NCBI GenBank assembly: GCA_046328225.1
Contig: JAXLWZ010000003.1
Span: forward strand, 1 to 64,000
Length of the DNA stretch: 64,000 nucleotides
Reading direction: 5' to 3'
Source: Amarobacillus sp046328225
Lineage (GTDB): Bacteria; Chloroflexota; Dehalococcoidia; Tepidiformales; Tepidiformaceae
Below are positions 14,456 through 23,394 of the stretch, one piece after another (the stretch's first letter is position 1; every line of letters starts with the position of its first letter). Made by a program: the position numbers and the translations under genes. Under the pieces are notes generated by a model, which was not told the origin of the DNA, did no database searches, and was given only the letters and a program-made list of their open reading frames with translations.

Positions 14456-17023
14456 ATGAGCCCGGAAGCGGCACGCGGACTGACGGCGGAGGAAGCGCGA
14501 GTGCGCTTGGCGGCGGATGGGCCGAACGAGCTGCCGCCGCCGGCGACGGTCGCGGCGTGGCGGCACCTGTTCGCGCAGATGACGCACTTCTTCGCCGCGT
14601 TCCTGTGGGCGGCGGGCGCGCTGGCAATCGTGGCGAGGATGCCGCAGCTGGGGATCGCGATCTTCGCGGTGGTGGTGATCAACGGGGTGTTCGCCTTCGC
14701 GCAGGAGCACCGGGCGGAGCGCGCGGCGCACGAGCTGCGGACGCTGCTGCCGCGGCGGGTGACGGTGGTGCGCGACGGCCGCACGTTCGAATGCGACGCG
14801 GCGGAGCTGGTGCTCGGAGACCTCGTGCAGCTGGCGGCGGGCGACCGGATCTCGGCGGATCTGCGCGTCGTGGAGGCGCACGCGCTGGCGGTCGATACCT
14901 CGGCGATGACGGGCGAAAGCGTGCCGGTAACGCCGGCCGCGGGGGAGGACGCGTTCGCGGGCACGTTCGTCACCTCGGGGGAGGGGGCGGGCGTGGTGAC
15001 GGCGACGGGTTCGCGCACGCGCATCGCGGGGATCGCGCAGCTCACGACGGGGACGCGAAGGCAGCCGACGCCGCTGGCGCGCGAACTGAACCGGGTGGTG
15101 CGCATCGTCGCGGGCGTCTCGCTGGGGGTCGGGCTGTTCTTCTTCGTGATCGCGCTGCTGGTGGGGACATCGGAGCGCGATGGGTTCCTGTTCGCGATCG
15201 GGGTGACGGTGGCGCTGGTGCCGGAGGGGCTGCTGCCGACGGTGACGCTTTCGCTGGCGATCGGGGCGCAGCGCATGGCGCGGCGGAACGCGCTGGTGCG
15301 AAGGCTCGAAGCGGTTGAGACGCTCGGTTCGGCGACGTTCGTGTGCACGGACAAGACGGGGACGCTGACCATGAACCAGGTGTCGGTGGTCGCGGTGTGG
15401 ACGCCGGCCGGCGAGGTGAGCATCGCGGCGCGCGGCTACGACCCGGCGGGCGGCATCGAGGCGGAGGGCGCCACGCGGGCAGCGCTGGAGCGGCTCGCGA
15501 CGGCGGCGTGCCGGGCATCGACCGGGCGGGCGGTGGAGGTGAACGGGCGATGGGAGCCGCGGGGAGACCCGATGGAGGCGGCGCTGCACGTGCTCGGGCT
15601 GCGAATTGGGGTCGATATCGATGCGCTGGAGGCGGCCGAACCGGCGGTGGCGCGCTTCCCCTTCGATGCCGAACGCAAACGGATGGCGGTCGCGACCGGG
15701 GCCGCCGTCTACGTGAAGGGCGCGCCGGAGCGGGTGCTGCCGCTCTGCACCGCCGTGGAGGGTGCAACGGAGGCAGTGGCACGGCTGGCGGAGCGCGGAC
15801 TCCGGGTCCTGGCGGTGGCTTCGCGGACTTCGCGCGAACGGCCCGGGACCGCCGAGGAGGCGGAACGCGGGCTCGAGCTGCTCGGGCTGGCGGCGTTCGA
15901 GGACCCGCCCCGGCCGGAGGCGAAGGCGGCGATCGCGGCGTGCCGGGCAGCGGGCGTGAAGGTGGCGATGGTGACGGGCGACCACGCGGCGACGGCGCTG
16001 GCGATCGCGCGGGAGGTCGGTCTCGCGGTGGAAGGTTCGATGGTGGTCGAGGGGGCGGACCTGCCGGCGGACGGACAGCTGCTTGGGGCGCTGGTGGACC
16101 GCGACGGGCTGGTGGTCACGCGCGTTTCGCCCGAGGACAAGCTGCGCATCGCGCGGGCGCTGCGCGGGCGCGGGCACGTGGTGGCGATGACGGGCGACGG
16201 GGTGAACGACGGCCCGGCGCTGCACGAAGCGGACATCGGCGTGGCGATGGGACGGTCGGGGACGGATGTGGCGCGCGAGGCGGCGGACCTGGTGCTGCTG
16301 GACGACAACTTCGCGACGATCGTGGCGGCGATTGAGGAAGGGCGGGCGACGTTCGCGAACATCCGCCGCTTCCTGACGTACCACCTGACCGACAATGTGG
16401 CCGAGCTGACGCCGTTCGTGGTCTGGGCGCTCTCGGGCGGGCGCTTCCCGCTGGCCATCGGCGTGCTGCAGGTGCTTTGCCTCGATATCGGGACGGACCT
16501 GACGCCGGCGCTGGCGCTGGGGGCGGAACGGCCGACGGAGCGCTCCGTGCGGCGTCCGCTGGCGGGGCGCCACCTCATCGACCGGAAGGTGCTGACGCGG
16601 GTGTTCGGGGTGCTGGGGCCGGTGGAGGCGGTGATGGAGATGGCCGCGTTCGTGGCGGTGATGCTGGCGGCGGGCTGGCGCCCGGGCGAGGGCTTCCCGG
16701 GTGGCCACGTGCTGCTCCAGGCGAGCGGCGCGGCGTTCACGGCGGTGGTGCTGGGGCAGCTGGCGAACGCGTTCGCATGCCGGAGCACGACCGTGTGGCC
16801 GGGGGCTTTGGGCTGGGGGACGAACCGGGGGCTGTTGGCGGCGGTGGCGATCGAGGCGATGCTGCTGGTGGTATTCCTGTTCGTGGGGCCGCTGGCGGAG
16901 CTGCTGGGGCATGCGCCGCCGACGCTCCCGGGGCTGGCGATGGCGGCACTGGGGGCGCCGGCGGTGCTCGGCGCGGACGCGCTGCAGAAGTGGCTGCGGC
17001 GGCGGCCGCGGGTGGGAACCTGA
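14456..17023 (+). CDS. Cation-transporting P-type ATPase (P2-like)
   Basis: Membrane pump of 855 residues in the calcium/sodium-potassium branch. Order seen: cation-ATPase N-terminal domain (L-T-A-E-E-A...G-P-N-E-L), T-G-E-S phosphatase loop, fourth membrane helix with P-E-G-L, phosphorylation site D-K-T-G-T with Asp299, nucleotide-binding K-G-A-P-E, then M-T-G-D-G-V-N-D hinge and about four C-terminal helices. P-E-G-L is shared by Ca2+ and Na+/K+ pumps and does not separate them; heavy-metal CPx motifs are absent. ATG 14456 is chosen because of the -10 spacing; GTG 14447 is an alternative. It is divergent from the SDR gene. Confidence 0.9.
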   Translation: MSPEAARGLTAEEARVRLAADGPNELPPPATVAAWRHLFAQMTHFFAAFLWAAGALAIVARMPQLGIAIFAVVVINGVFAFAQEHRAERAAHELRTLLPRRVTVVRDGRTFECDAAELVLGDLVQLAAGDRISADLRVVEAHALAVDTSAMTGESVPVTPAAGEDAFAGTFVTSGEGAGVVTATGSRTRIAGIAQLTTGTRRQPTPLARELNRVVRIVAGVSLGVGLFFFVIALLVGTSERDGFLFAIGVTVALVPEGLLPTVTLSLAIGAQRMARRNALVRRLEAVETLGSATFVCTDKTGTLTMNQVSVVAVWTPAGEVSIAARGYDPAGGIEAEGATRAALERLATAACRASTGRAVEVNGRWEPRGDPMEAALHVLGLRIGVDIDALEAAEPAVARFPFDAERKRMAVATGAAVYVKGAPERVLPLCTAVEGATEAVARLAERGLRVLAVASRTSRERPGTAEEAERGLELLGLAAFEDPPRPEAKAAIAACRAAGVKVAMVTGDHAATALAIAREVGLAVEGSMVVEGADLPADGQLLGALVDRDGLVVTRVSPEDKLRIARALRGRGHVVAMTGDGVNDGPALHEADIGVAMGRSGTDVAREAADLVLLDDNFATIVAAIEEGRATFANIRRFLTYHLTDNVAELTPFVVWALSGGRFPLAIGVLQVLCLDIGTDLTPALALGAERPTERSVRRPLAGRHLIDRKVLTRVFGVLGPVEAVMEMAAFVAVMLAAGWRPGEGFPGGHVLLQASGAAFTAVVLGQLANAFACRSTTVWPGALGWGTNRGLLAAVAIEAMLLVVFLFVGPLAELLGHAPPTLPGLAMAALGAPAVLGADALQKWLRRRPRVGT

Positions 17024-17048
17024 ACGGAAGGGGCGGGGTTCTGTCGCC

Positions 17049-17077
17049 TTGCCATTGCGGGGAAGCGGTTCCATACT
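17049..17077 (+). promoter_or_regulatory. Promoter of the tRNA-tuf operon
   Basis: TTGCCA (17049-17054), 17-base spacer, CATACT (17072-17077). The predicted start near 17084 places a GC hairpin at the extreme 5' end of the transcript. Confidence 0.55.
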
Positions 17078-17085
17078 TAGCTCTT

Positions 17086-17110
17086 GATCCGCTCCGGCGG
17101 ATCGTTTTTG
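17086..17110 (+). terminator. Rho-independent terminator after the P-type ATPase
   Basis: Perfect stem GATCCGC / GCGGATC with a TCCG loop, followed by GTTTTTG. This is the best intrinsic terminator in the window. It lies 62 bases after the ATPase stop. Confidence 0.8.
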
Positions 17111-17133
17111 TGTTGGCCTACGAGAGGACCCGG

Positions 17134-17209
17134 GCCCGGGTGGCGCAAATGGCAGCGCAGCCGATTTGTAATCGGCCGGTTAGGGGTTCGAGTCCCCTCT
17201 CGGGCTCCA
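17134..17209 (+). tRNA. tRNA-Thr (anticodon TGT)
   Basis: 76 bases with encoded CCA. Acceptor GCCCGGG pairs with CTCGGGC (one G-U). Anticodon stem GCCGA/TCGGC frames loop TTTGTAA, giving TGT, which reads ACA. The T-arm has GGTTCGAGTC. First of three tRNAs before tuf. Confidence 0.95.
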
Positions 17210-17243
17210 GCGCAGGGCTTCGCTTCGGCGGAGCCGCCATCGT

Positions 17244-17330
17244 GGAGAGATGGCCGAGTGGTTAATGGCAGCAGACTGTAAATCTGCCGCGCGACGCGCT
17301 TCGTAGGTTCGAATCCTGCTCTCTCCACCA
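17244..17330 (+). tRNA. tRNA-Tyr (anticodon GTA)
   Basis: 87 bases with encoded CCA. Acceptor GGAGAGA/TCTCTCC, anticodon loop CTGTAAA inside GCAGA/TCTGC, giving GTA. A long variable arm (GCGCGACGCGC region) fits a class II tRNA. Confidence 0.95.
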
Positions 17331-17428
17331 CCATCCGGCTACCGGCCTGCTAGCCGTCAGCCCGTTCCACGCGCACCGGATGCCGGTGCGACCGTCACCG
17401 AGCCAGGAGCTCACAGCTAGCAGCCAGC

Positions 17429-17504
17429 GCCCTCATAGCTCAGTCGGCAGAGCGCGTTCTTGGTAAGAACGAGGTCTCCAGTTCGAATCTGGATGAGGGC
17501 TCCA
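17429..17504 (+). tRNA. tRNA-Thr (anticodon GGT)
   Basis: 76 bases with encoded CCA. Acceptor GCCCTCA/TGAGGGC, anticodon loop TTGGTAA inside CGTTC/GAACG, giving GGT, which reads ACC and ACT. The 98 bases between this gene and tRNA-Tyr hold no tRNA I can fold. Confidence 0.95.
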
Positions 17505-17574
17505 GAAGCAACGAACCCGGCGGCGATGGCGCCGCCGGCCCCCGCCCACCAGAAAGCCCGGAGGCAGAACAGCG

Positions 17575-18774
<1,200 letters not shown>

Positions 18775-18802
18775 GCCGCCGAAGGGCGGGGAGGGTAGAG
18801 CC

Positions 18803-18970
18803 ATGGCCAAGGCCAAGGGCGATCGCATCATCGTTCATCTGCAGAGCACGGAAGGGCCGGTGTTCCGGTACACGACGCAGAAGAACCGCCGGAACGATTC
18901 GGCGCGCATCGAGCTGAAGAAGTATCACCCGGGCCTTCGCCGGCACGTGGTGTTCCGGGAGACCCGGTAA
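18803..18970 (+). CDS. rpmG: 50S ribosomal protein L33
   Basis: 55 residues, large-subunit protein near the E site. The sequence M-A-K-A-K-G-D-R-I-I-V-H-L then Y-T-T-Q-K-N-R-R-N and a basic end R-R-H-V-V-F-R-E-T-R matches L33. It has no cysteine pair, so it is the zinc-independent form. GGGGAGGG lies upstream of ATG 18803. The rpmG-secE-nusG order is widespread. Confidence 0.95.
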   Translation: MAKAKGDRIIVHLQSTEGPVFRYTTQKNRRNDSARIELKKYHPGLRRHVVFRETR

Positions 18971-18975
18971 CTTCG

Positions 18976-19344
18976 ATGGCACGCACACCGCGACGCCGCG
19001 TGGAAGCCACTCCTGGTGCGGGCACGCCTTCGGGCGAGCCTGCTCCGCGGCGCGTTCGCGAGAACCTGCCCCGGCCGGCCGCCGCCCCGATTGCATCGCG
19101 GGCGACGACGGGCGGGATGCAGGCTGCTCCCGCCCGCCGCCGCAGCCCGCTGGCTTCGATTTCGAAGCTCCAGCCTTCGTTCATCGCCGATATCGTCTCG
19201 GAATTGCGCAAGGTGACGTGGCCGACGTTTTCGGAGACGCGTTACCTGACGACGGTGGTCGCGATTGTGGCCGGCGTCATGGGGCTGTTCCTTGGCGGGC
19301 TCGACCTCGCCTTCGGGTGGGCGATCGAGAAGCTGTTCTTCTAA
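18976..19344 (+). CDS. secE: Preprotein translocase subunit SecE
   Basis: Small essential subunit of the SecYEG channel. 122 residues: a long basic, Pro/Ala-rich cytosolic extension (1-65), the conserved amphipathic segment V-S-E-L-R-K-V-T-W-P-T at about 76-86, then one membrane helix (about 95-113). The extension is longer than in most single-helix SecE proteins. It starts 5 bases after rpmG and 4 bases before nusG. Confidence 0.95.
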   Translation: MARTPRRRVEATPGAGTPSGEPAPRRVRENLPRPAAAPIASRATTGGMQAAPARRRSPLASISKLQPSFIADIVSELRKVTWPTFSETRYLTTVVAIVAGVMGLFLGGLDLAFGWAIEKLFF

Positions 19345-19348
19345 GCCT

Positions 19349-20026
19349 ATGAGCAATGAACCGCGATCCCAGGCCCTTTCGGATGAACCGGCCGCGCCCA
19401 AGCGGAAAGCACCGGTGCGCCGCCGCAAGGACGACGACATCGCCGAGCAGGAACAACTGACCGACGAGGAGATCACCGCCGGAGGGCGGAACTGGTATTT
19501 CCTGCACACCTATAGCGGGCACGAAAACAAGGTGCGCCACGCGATCAAGAGCACGGTCGAGCAGGCCGACGCGCGGGACAAGATCTTCCACGTGGTCGTC
19601 CCCACGGAGGACGAGATCGAGATCCGCGAGGGGCAGCGCCGGACGGTGAAGCGGAAGCTCTACCCGGGGTACGTGCTCGTGCAGACGATCACGCTCAAGG
19701 AAGGCGACCCGGATTCGGACGAGGCCTGGCACATGATCCGGAACACGACGGGTGTGACGGGGTTCGTGAGCTCGGGGACGCGGCCGGTGCCGCTTTCGCC
19801 GGAGGAAGTGAGCCACATCCTGCGGGCGATGCGGATGGAGCAGCCGCGGGTGCGGGTGGGCTTCATCCCGGGCCAGAACGTGCGCATCATCACGGGCCCC
19901 TTCGAGGATTTCGTCGGGACGGTCGACGAGATCGATACGGAGAAGGGGAAGGTGAAGGTGCTGGTGAACATGTTCGGGCGGGAGACGCCGGTGACGCTGG
20001 ACTTCCTGGAAGTCGAAAAGCTGTAG
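19349..20026 (+). CDS. nusG: Transcription termination/antitermination protein NusG
   Basis: Binds RNA polymerase and couples it to Rho or the ribosome. 225 residues: a charged extension (1-45, K-R-K-A-P-V-R-R-R-K-D-D-D), the NGN domain starting W-Y-F-L-H-T-Y-S-G-H-E-N-K-V, then the C-terminal KOW domain (V-R-I-I-T-G-P-F-E-D-F-V-G...). ATG 19349 is 4 bases after the secE stop; earlier codons in the frame overlap secE. Rho is also encoded in the window. Confidence 0.96.
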   Translation: MSNEPRSQALSDEPAAPKRKAPVRRRKDDDIAEQEQLTDEEITAGGRNWYFLHTYSGHENKVRHAIKSTVEQADARDKIFHVVVPTEDEIEIREGQRRTVKRKLYPGYVLVQTITLKEGDPDSDEAWHMIRNTTGVTGFVSSGTRPVPLSPEEVSHILRAMRMEQPRVRVGFIPGQNVRIITGPFEDFVGTVDEIDTEKGKVKVLVNMFGRETPVTLDFLEVEKL

Positions 20027-20048
20027 CGGCACGCAGGGAACGAATGCG

Positions 20049-20077
20049 AGACGCCCGGCCGGGTTGGCCGGGCGTCT
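20049..20077 (+). terminator. Terminator after nusG
   Basis: Perfect 12-bp stem AGACGCCCGGCC / GGCCGGGCGTCT, loop GGGTT, then TTG. A similar sequence recurs at about 20222-20248. Confidence 0.75.
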
Positions 20078-20184
20078 TTGTGTGTGGGGGTGGACGACAC
20101 ATCTAGCGGCTGGAGATAGGGTTGGTGCGCCGGGCGCGATCCCTTATTGCCCCGCCGGCACATAAGCCGACAAGACGCAGCCCG

Positions 20185-20216
20185 TTATTTCACGAATGGG
20201 CCCTTCCGTGAAATAA
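20185..20216. repeat. Perfect 10-bp inverted repeat upstream of ino1
   Basis: TTATTTCACG and CGTGAAATAA separated by 12 bases that contain GGGCCC. It is AT-rich for this DNA. The element sits between two terminator-like copies and about 90 bases before ino1. It could be a second operator, a hairpin or the core of a small inserted element. Confidence 0.7.
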
Positions 20217-20282
20217 GGACGGTGGCCGGGCAGCCGGGCGTCTCTGTGTGGCGAATCCTTCATCGTGGGGCGGGTGCGCGGA

Positions 20283-20297
20283 AACGAAAATTTCGTT
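20283..20297. promoter_or_regulatory. Palindromic operator at the ino1 promoter
   Basis: AACGAAAATTTCGTT is a perfect palindrome around one central A, with 7-base half-sites. It touches the first base of the -10 hexamer, so a bound protein would block or contact RNA polymerase. The N-terminal helix-turn-helix of the ino1 product is the nearest candidate binder. Confidence 0.7.
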
Positions 20298-20302
20298 AGG
20301 AT
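20297..20302 (+). promoter_or_regulatory. -10 element for leaderless ino1
   Basis: TAGGAT ends 6 bases before GTG 20309. No Shine-Dalgarno and no clear -35. Confidence 0.55.
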
Positions 20303-20308
20303 GCGCGG

Positions 20309-21841
20309 GTGAGTGAAGCCGCCAACCCCGCGCAGCGCATCATCGCGCGGTTTGGCGGCCAATCCGCGCTCGCCGAACTGCTCGGCAAGCGGCAAAGCAC
20401 CATCCAACACTGGGCGAAAACCGGGCGCATCCCGGCGCAGTGGCACCGGCCGCTGATGTCGCTCGCCCGCCAACGTCACGTCATTCTCGAACCAAAGGAT
20501 TTCGTCAGCATGCAGGCACAGACTGTCGCGCCGGCCGAGGGCAAGCTCGGCGTCCTCGTGGTGGGCCTTGGGGCCGTGGCCACGACGTTCATCGCGGGTG
20601 TGGAGAACGCTCGCCGGGGCCACGGGGCGGCGATTGGCTCGCTCACGCAGATGGGCACGATCCGCCTGGGCAAGCGCACGGAAGGGCGTTCGCCGCTGAT
20701 TCGCGACTTCGTGCCGCTGGCGAGCCTGGACCAGCTGGTCTTCGGGGCGTGGGACCCGATCCCGGACGATGCCTACGCTTCGGCGCTGAACGCGGGGGTG
20801 CTCGACCGGCACCAGCACCTGGACCCGATCGCGGAGTTCCTGAAGACGATCAAGCCGATGCCGGCGGTGTTCGACCAGTATTACGTCAAGCGCCTGCACG
20901 GGACGAACGTGAAGTCGGGCGCGACGAAGATGGACCTGATGAACCAGATCCGGGAGGACATCCGGCGCTTCAAGGCGGAGAACGGGTGTGACCGGCTGGT
21001 GATGGTGTGGGCGGCTTCGACGGAGATCTTCATGGAGGAGGCGGACTGCCACCGCAACCTGGAGGACTTCGAGGCGGCGCTGGAGGTGAACCACCAGGCG
21101 ATCGCGCCTTCGATGCTGTACGCCTACGCGGCGCTGCTCGAGGGGGTGCCGTTCGCGAACGGCGCACCGAACCTGACGGCGGACATCCCGGCGCTGGTGA
21201 AGCTGGCGAACGACCGGGGGGTGCCGATCGGGGGGAAGGACTTCAAGACGGGGCAGACGCTGCTGAAGACGGTCATCGCGCCGATGCTGAAGGCGCGCAT
21301 GCTGGGCCTGGCGGGCTGGTATTCGACGAACATCCTCGGCAACCGGGACGGCGAGGTGCTGGACGACCCGGAGAGCTTCAAGACGAAGGAAGAGTCGAAG
21401 CTCGGGGTGTTGGAGTACATCCTGCAGCCGGATGTGTACCCGGAACTCTACGGGGATGTCTACCACAAGGTGCGGATCAACTACTACCCGCCGCGTGGTG
21501 ACAACAAGGAGGGCTGGGACAACATCGATATCTTCGGCTGGATGGGGTACCCGATGCAGCTGAAGATCGACTTCCTCTGCCGGGATTCGATCCTGGCGGC
21601 GCCGATCGTGCTGGACCTGGCGCTCTTCTTCGACCTTGCGCAGCGATCGGGGATGAAGGGCATCCAGGAGTGGCTTTCGTTCTACTTCAAGAGCCCGCAG
21701 CACGCGCCGGAGCTGTACCCGGAGCACGACCTGTTCATCCAGCAGACGAAGCTGAAGAACACGCTGCGCTGGCTAATGGGCGAAGAGCAGATCACGCACC
21801 TGGGGATCGAGTACTACGAGGACTACGAGAAGGAAGATTAG
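20309..21841 (+). CDS. ino1: Inositol-1-phosphate synthase with N-terminal helix-turn-helix
   Basis: Converts glucose-6-phosphate to inositol-1-phosphate using internal NAD redox, the entry to inositol lipids or compatible solutes. 510 residues. Residues from about 80 on are the enzyme: NAD loop G-L-G-A-V at 86-90, the G-G-K-D-F-K-T-G-Q-T catalytic segment with Lys310, and N-I-L-G-N-R-D-G downstream. Residues 8-62 are an extra domain (S-A-L-A-E-L-L-G-K-R-Q-S-T-I-Q-H-W then R-I-P-A-Q-W) resembling Cro/YdaS-type helix-turn-helix DNA-binding folds. An internal ATG at 20510 would give the bare enzyme, but the leaderless -10 and the intact frame favour GTG 20309. With a palindrome at its promoter, self-regulation is a plausible inference. 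Confidence 0.88.
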   Translation: MSEAANPAQRIIARFGGQSALAELLGKRQSTIQHWAKTGRIPAQWHRPLMSLARQRHVILEPKDFVSMQAQTVAPAEGKLGVLVVGLGAVATTFIAGVENARRGHGAAIGSLTQMGTIRLGKRTEGRSPLIRDFVPLASLDQLVFGAWDPIPDDAYASALNAGVLDRHQHLDPIAEFLKTIKPMPAVFDQYYVKRLHGTNVKSGATKMDLMNQIREDIRRFKAENGCDRLVMVWAASTEIFMEEADCHRNLEDFEAALEVNHQAIAPSMLYAYAALLEGVPFANGAPNLTADIPALVKLANDRGVPIGGKDFKTGQTLLKTVIAPMLKARMLGLAGWYSTNILGNRDGEVLDDPESFKTKEESKLGVLEYILQPDVYPELYGDVYHKVRINYYPPRGDNKEGWDNIDIFGWMGYPMQLKIDFLCRDSILAAPIVLDLALFFDLAQRSGMKGIQEWLSFYFKSPQHAPELYPEHDLFIQQTKLKNTLRWLMGEEQITHLGIEYYEDYEKED

Positions 21842-21868
21842 TTCCCAGTTCCCGGTTGTCAGTTCCCA
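21841..21868. repeat. Heptamer tandem repeat, GTTCCCR family
   Basis: Four 7-base units (GTTCCCA, GTTCCCG, GTTGTCA, GTTCCCA). The G of the ino1 stop codon TAG is the first base of the first unit. Confidence 0.85.
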
Positions 21869-21877
21869 GGATTAGGG

Positions 21878-21900
21878 AGGGCCCGCTTCGCGGGCCCTTT
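21878..21900. terminator. Bidirectional terminator after ino1
   Basis: Nine-bp stem AGGGCCCGC / GCGGGCCCT with a 3-base loop, followed by TTTCTGTT, between convergent genes. Confidence 0.75.
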
Positions 21901-21907
21901 CTGTTGC

Positions 21908-22723
21908 TCATCGGACGGCCGCTTCTGCGACGGTGATGAGCGCCGAGAGGGGCACGTCGAGGCCGGTGACCACGGTTTGAATCCCGCGCGCGGAGTCCCA
22001 GACGACGACGATGGCGGGGCCGAACCCCTCATCGAGGATCGGTTTCCCCACGGCGGCCGGGAGGCCGGCGATCGTGGTGGCCGACCACCGTCCGGCCGCG
22101 ATGTCCGAGTCCTGGGCGGGGAACTGTTTGAAACCGCGGTAGATACCGACCGCGCCCCCGTGATCGATATCGAACCACGACGCCTCGCCGGTCCGGATCT
22201 TGCGCTCGGCATCCGGCGCGGGCCGCAGTGCGTAGGACCGCTCCACCAGGACGACCTGGCCATCACATGCGATGGCCGACTCCGAGTCGATGACCGCGGA
22301 AGCCGGCACCGGCAGCGTACCGAGGGTGAGCGGGCCGGCATCGAGCCCCGCCAGGGGAACCGACCGAGCCGTCTGATTCGTGCAGCGCCCGCTACTCGCG
22401 ACGCTGACCGTTGGGCCGACCGCGATGCCGTTGATGACCTGATCGAAGCGCGGACGGGCGCGATCGGCTTCCAGGAAGGCGACACCCCAGAGGGGGAAGG
22501 ATGTGTCCGGCCTGGCCCCGGGGATCGGCGTCGCCGGCTGCGTGGACGCGACGGGCGACACGACCGGGTCGCGGCCGGCACGGGCAAGGGCGTCCTCCCG
22601 CCCACCCTCGTGCCGGCCGAACAGGAACGCCACGACGGCAAGCCCGGCGAGCGCCCCGGCCAGCACCATCGCGCCATGTCGCGGGCGCGACAGGAGCCGC
22701 CTCGGATGCTGATTTCGGTTCAT
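21908..22723 (-). CDS. Membrane-anchored exported protein, unknown function
   Basis: 271 residues, not recognised. A basic N-terminus (R-R-L-L-S-R-P-R-H) precedes one hydrophobic helix at about 19-36, then a Pro/Ala linker and an outside domain of about 200 residues containing one Cys pair (C-T-N-Q and A-C-D-G), possibly a disulphide. GGAGAG lies before ATG 22723. Another minus-strand frame (21859-22677) overlaps it but is Pro/Arg/Ser-rich and looks like a shadow. Its codon pattern is less extreme than the neighbours'. It is convergent with ino1. Confidence 0.6.
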   Translation of the reverse strand: MNRNQHPRRLLSRPRHGAMVLAGALAGLAVVAFLFGRHEGGREDALARAGRDPVVSPVASTQPATPIPGARPDTSFPLWGVAFLEADRARPRFDQVINGIAVGPTVSVASSGRCTNQTARSVPLAGLDAGPLTLGTLPVPASAVIDSESAIACDGQVVLVERSYALRPAPDAERKIRTGEASWFDIDHGGAVGIYRGFKQFPAQDSDIAAGRWSATTIAGLPAAVGKPILDEGFGPAIVVVWDSARGIQTVVTGLDVPLSALITVAEAAVR

Positions 22724-22835
22724 CGGTCTCTCCGACCGCCCTCGGTTTCCTTCCCCGCTCCTACGTTGGCGGAGCAGGGCGCGTTTGTCGTGCCTTCGCG
22801 GCTCAACGAGGCAGGTCCATCACGGCTTTGGGGCG

Positions 22836-23264
22836 TTAGCGGCGGATGGTGCGGAGGGCGACGAGGTGCCAGGTGACGCCGATGCCGACGGCGGCGAGGA
22901 TGCCTTCGACCCACCAGGTTTCCTGGAAGAACCAGCCGGTGACGCCGAGGCCGAGCCAGAGGGAGCCGATGGACCACATCTTCGTGCCGAAGGTGGCGCC
23001 GCGCTCTTCCTTATATTCGCGCAGGTAGCGGCCGAAGAGGCGGTTGGTGGTGAGCCAGCGGTAGGCGCCGGGGGAGCTCTTGCCGAAGCAGGCGGCGGCG
23101 CCGAGGAAGAACACGGTGGTCGGCAGCAGGGGGAGGAAGATGCCGGCGACGCCGATGCCGACGAGGAGGGCGCCGAGGCTGAAGAAGGCCCAGCGCACGA
23201 GCCGGTGGCGGTCCGGGCGAGAAGCTTCCAATTCTGCCATTTCGAGGGCGGGCGCCTGCTGCAT
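22836..23264 (-). CDS. DUF454 (YbaN-like) inner membrane protein
   Basis: 142 residues. The core G-I-F-L-P-L-L-P-T-T-V-F-F-L-G-A-A-A-C-F followed by S-S-P-G-A-Y-R-W-L and L-F-G-R-Y-L-R-E-Y is the DUF454/YbaN signature; three to four membrane helices are predicted. Function is unknown in the family. The start could be ATG 23264 or the ATG eight codons later; upstream codons in the frame run into the divergent purL promoter. A CATACT hexamer 9 bases before ATG 23264 is a possible promoter. Confidence 0.82.
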   Translation of the reverse strand: MQQAPALEMAELEASRPDRHRLVRWAFFSLGALLVGIGVAGIFLPLLPTTVFFLGAAACFGKSSPGAYRWLTTNRLFGRYLREYKEERGATFGTKMWSIGSLWLGLGVTGWFFQETWWVEGILAAVGIGVTWHLVALRTIRR

Positions 23265-23382
23265 GAGAGCTTCAGTATGACAGGCGGCGGACGTGCTGTC
23301 AGCCGCGGTGGGGCGAGAGCAGGGAGATTCGAACGAAGGATGAGGGCTCTGCCGCGTGCTCCCGCGTAGCCTTGCGCGCGGA

Positions 23383-23388
23383 TACGCT
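23383..23388 (+). promoter_or_regulatory. -10 element for leaderless purL
   Basis: TACGCT ends 6 bases before ATG 23395; no Shine-Dalgarno. The same hexamer and layout occur before the hydrolase gene at 41099. Confidence 0.5.
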
Positions 23389-23394
23389 TGAGGC

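Noticed and set aside
14345..17074. A 909-codon open frame on the minus strand opposite the P-type ATPase
   Set aside because: The high GC content keeps antisense frames open. The translation is Arg/Pro/His-rich with no family features, while the plus strand has a complete ATPase.
17331..17428. Hidden tRNA-Gly between tRNA-Tyr and tRNA-Thr
   Set aside because: No acceptor stem or T-loop can be folded.
21859..22677. Second minus-strand frame overlapping the 21908-22723 protein
   Set aside because: Its translation is Pro/Ser/Arg-rich without a signal or membrane segment; the other frame has both a ribosome site and a membrane helix.
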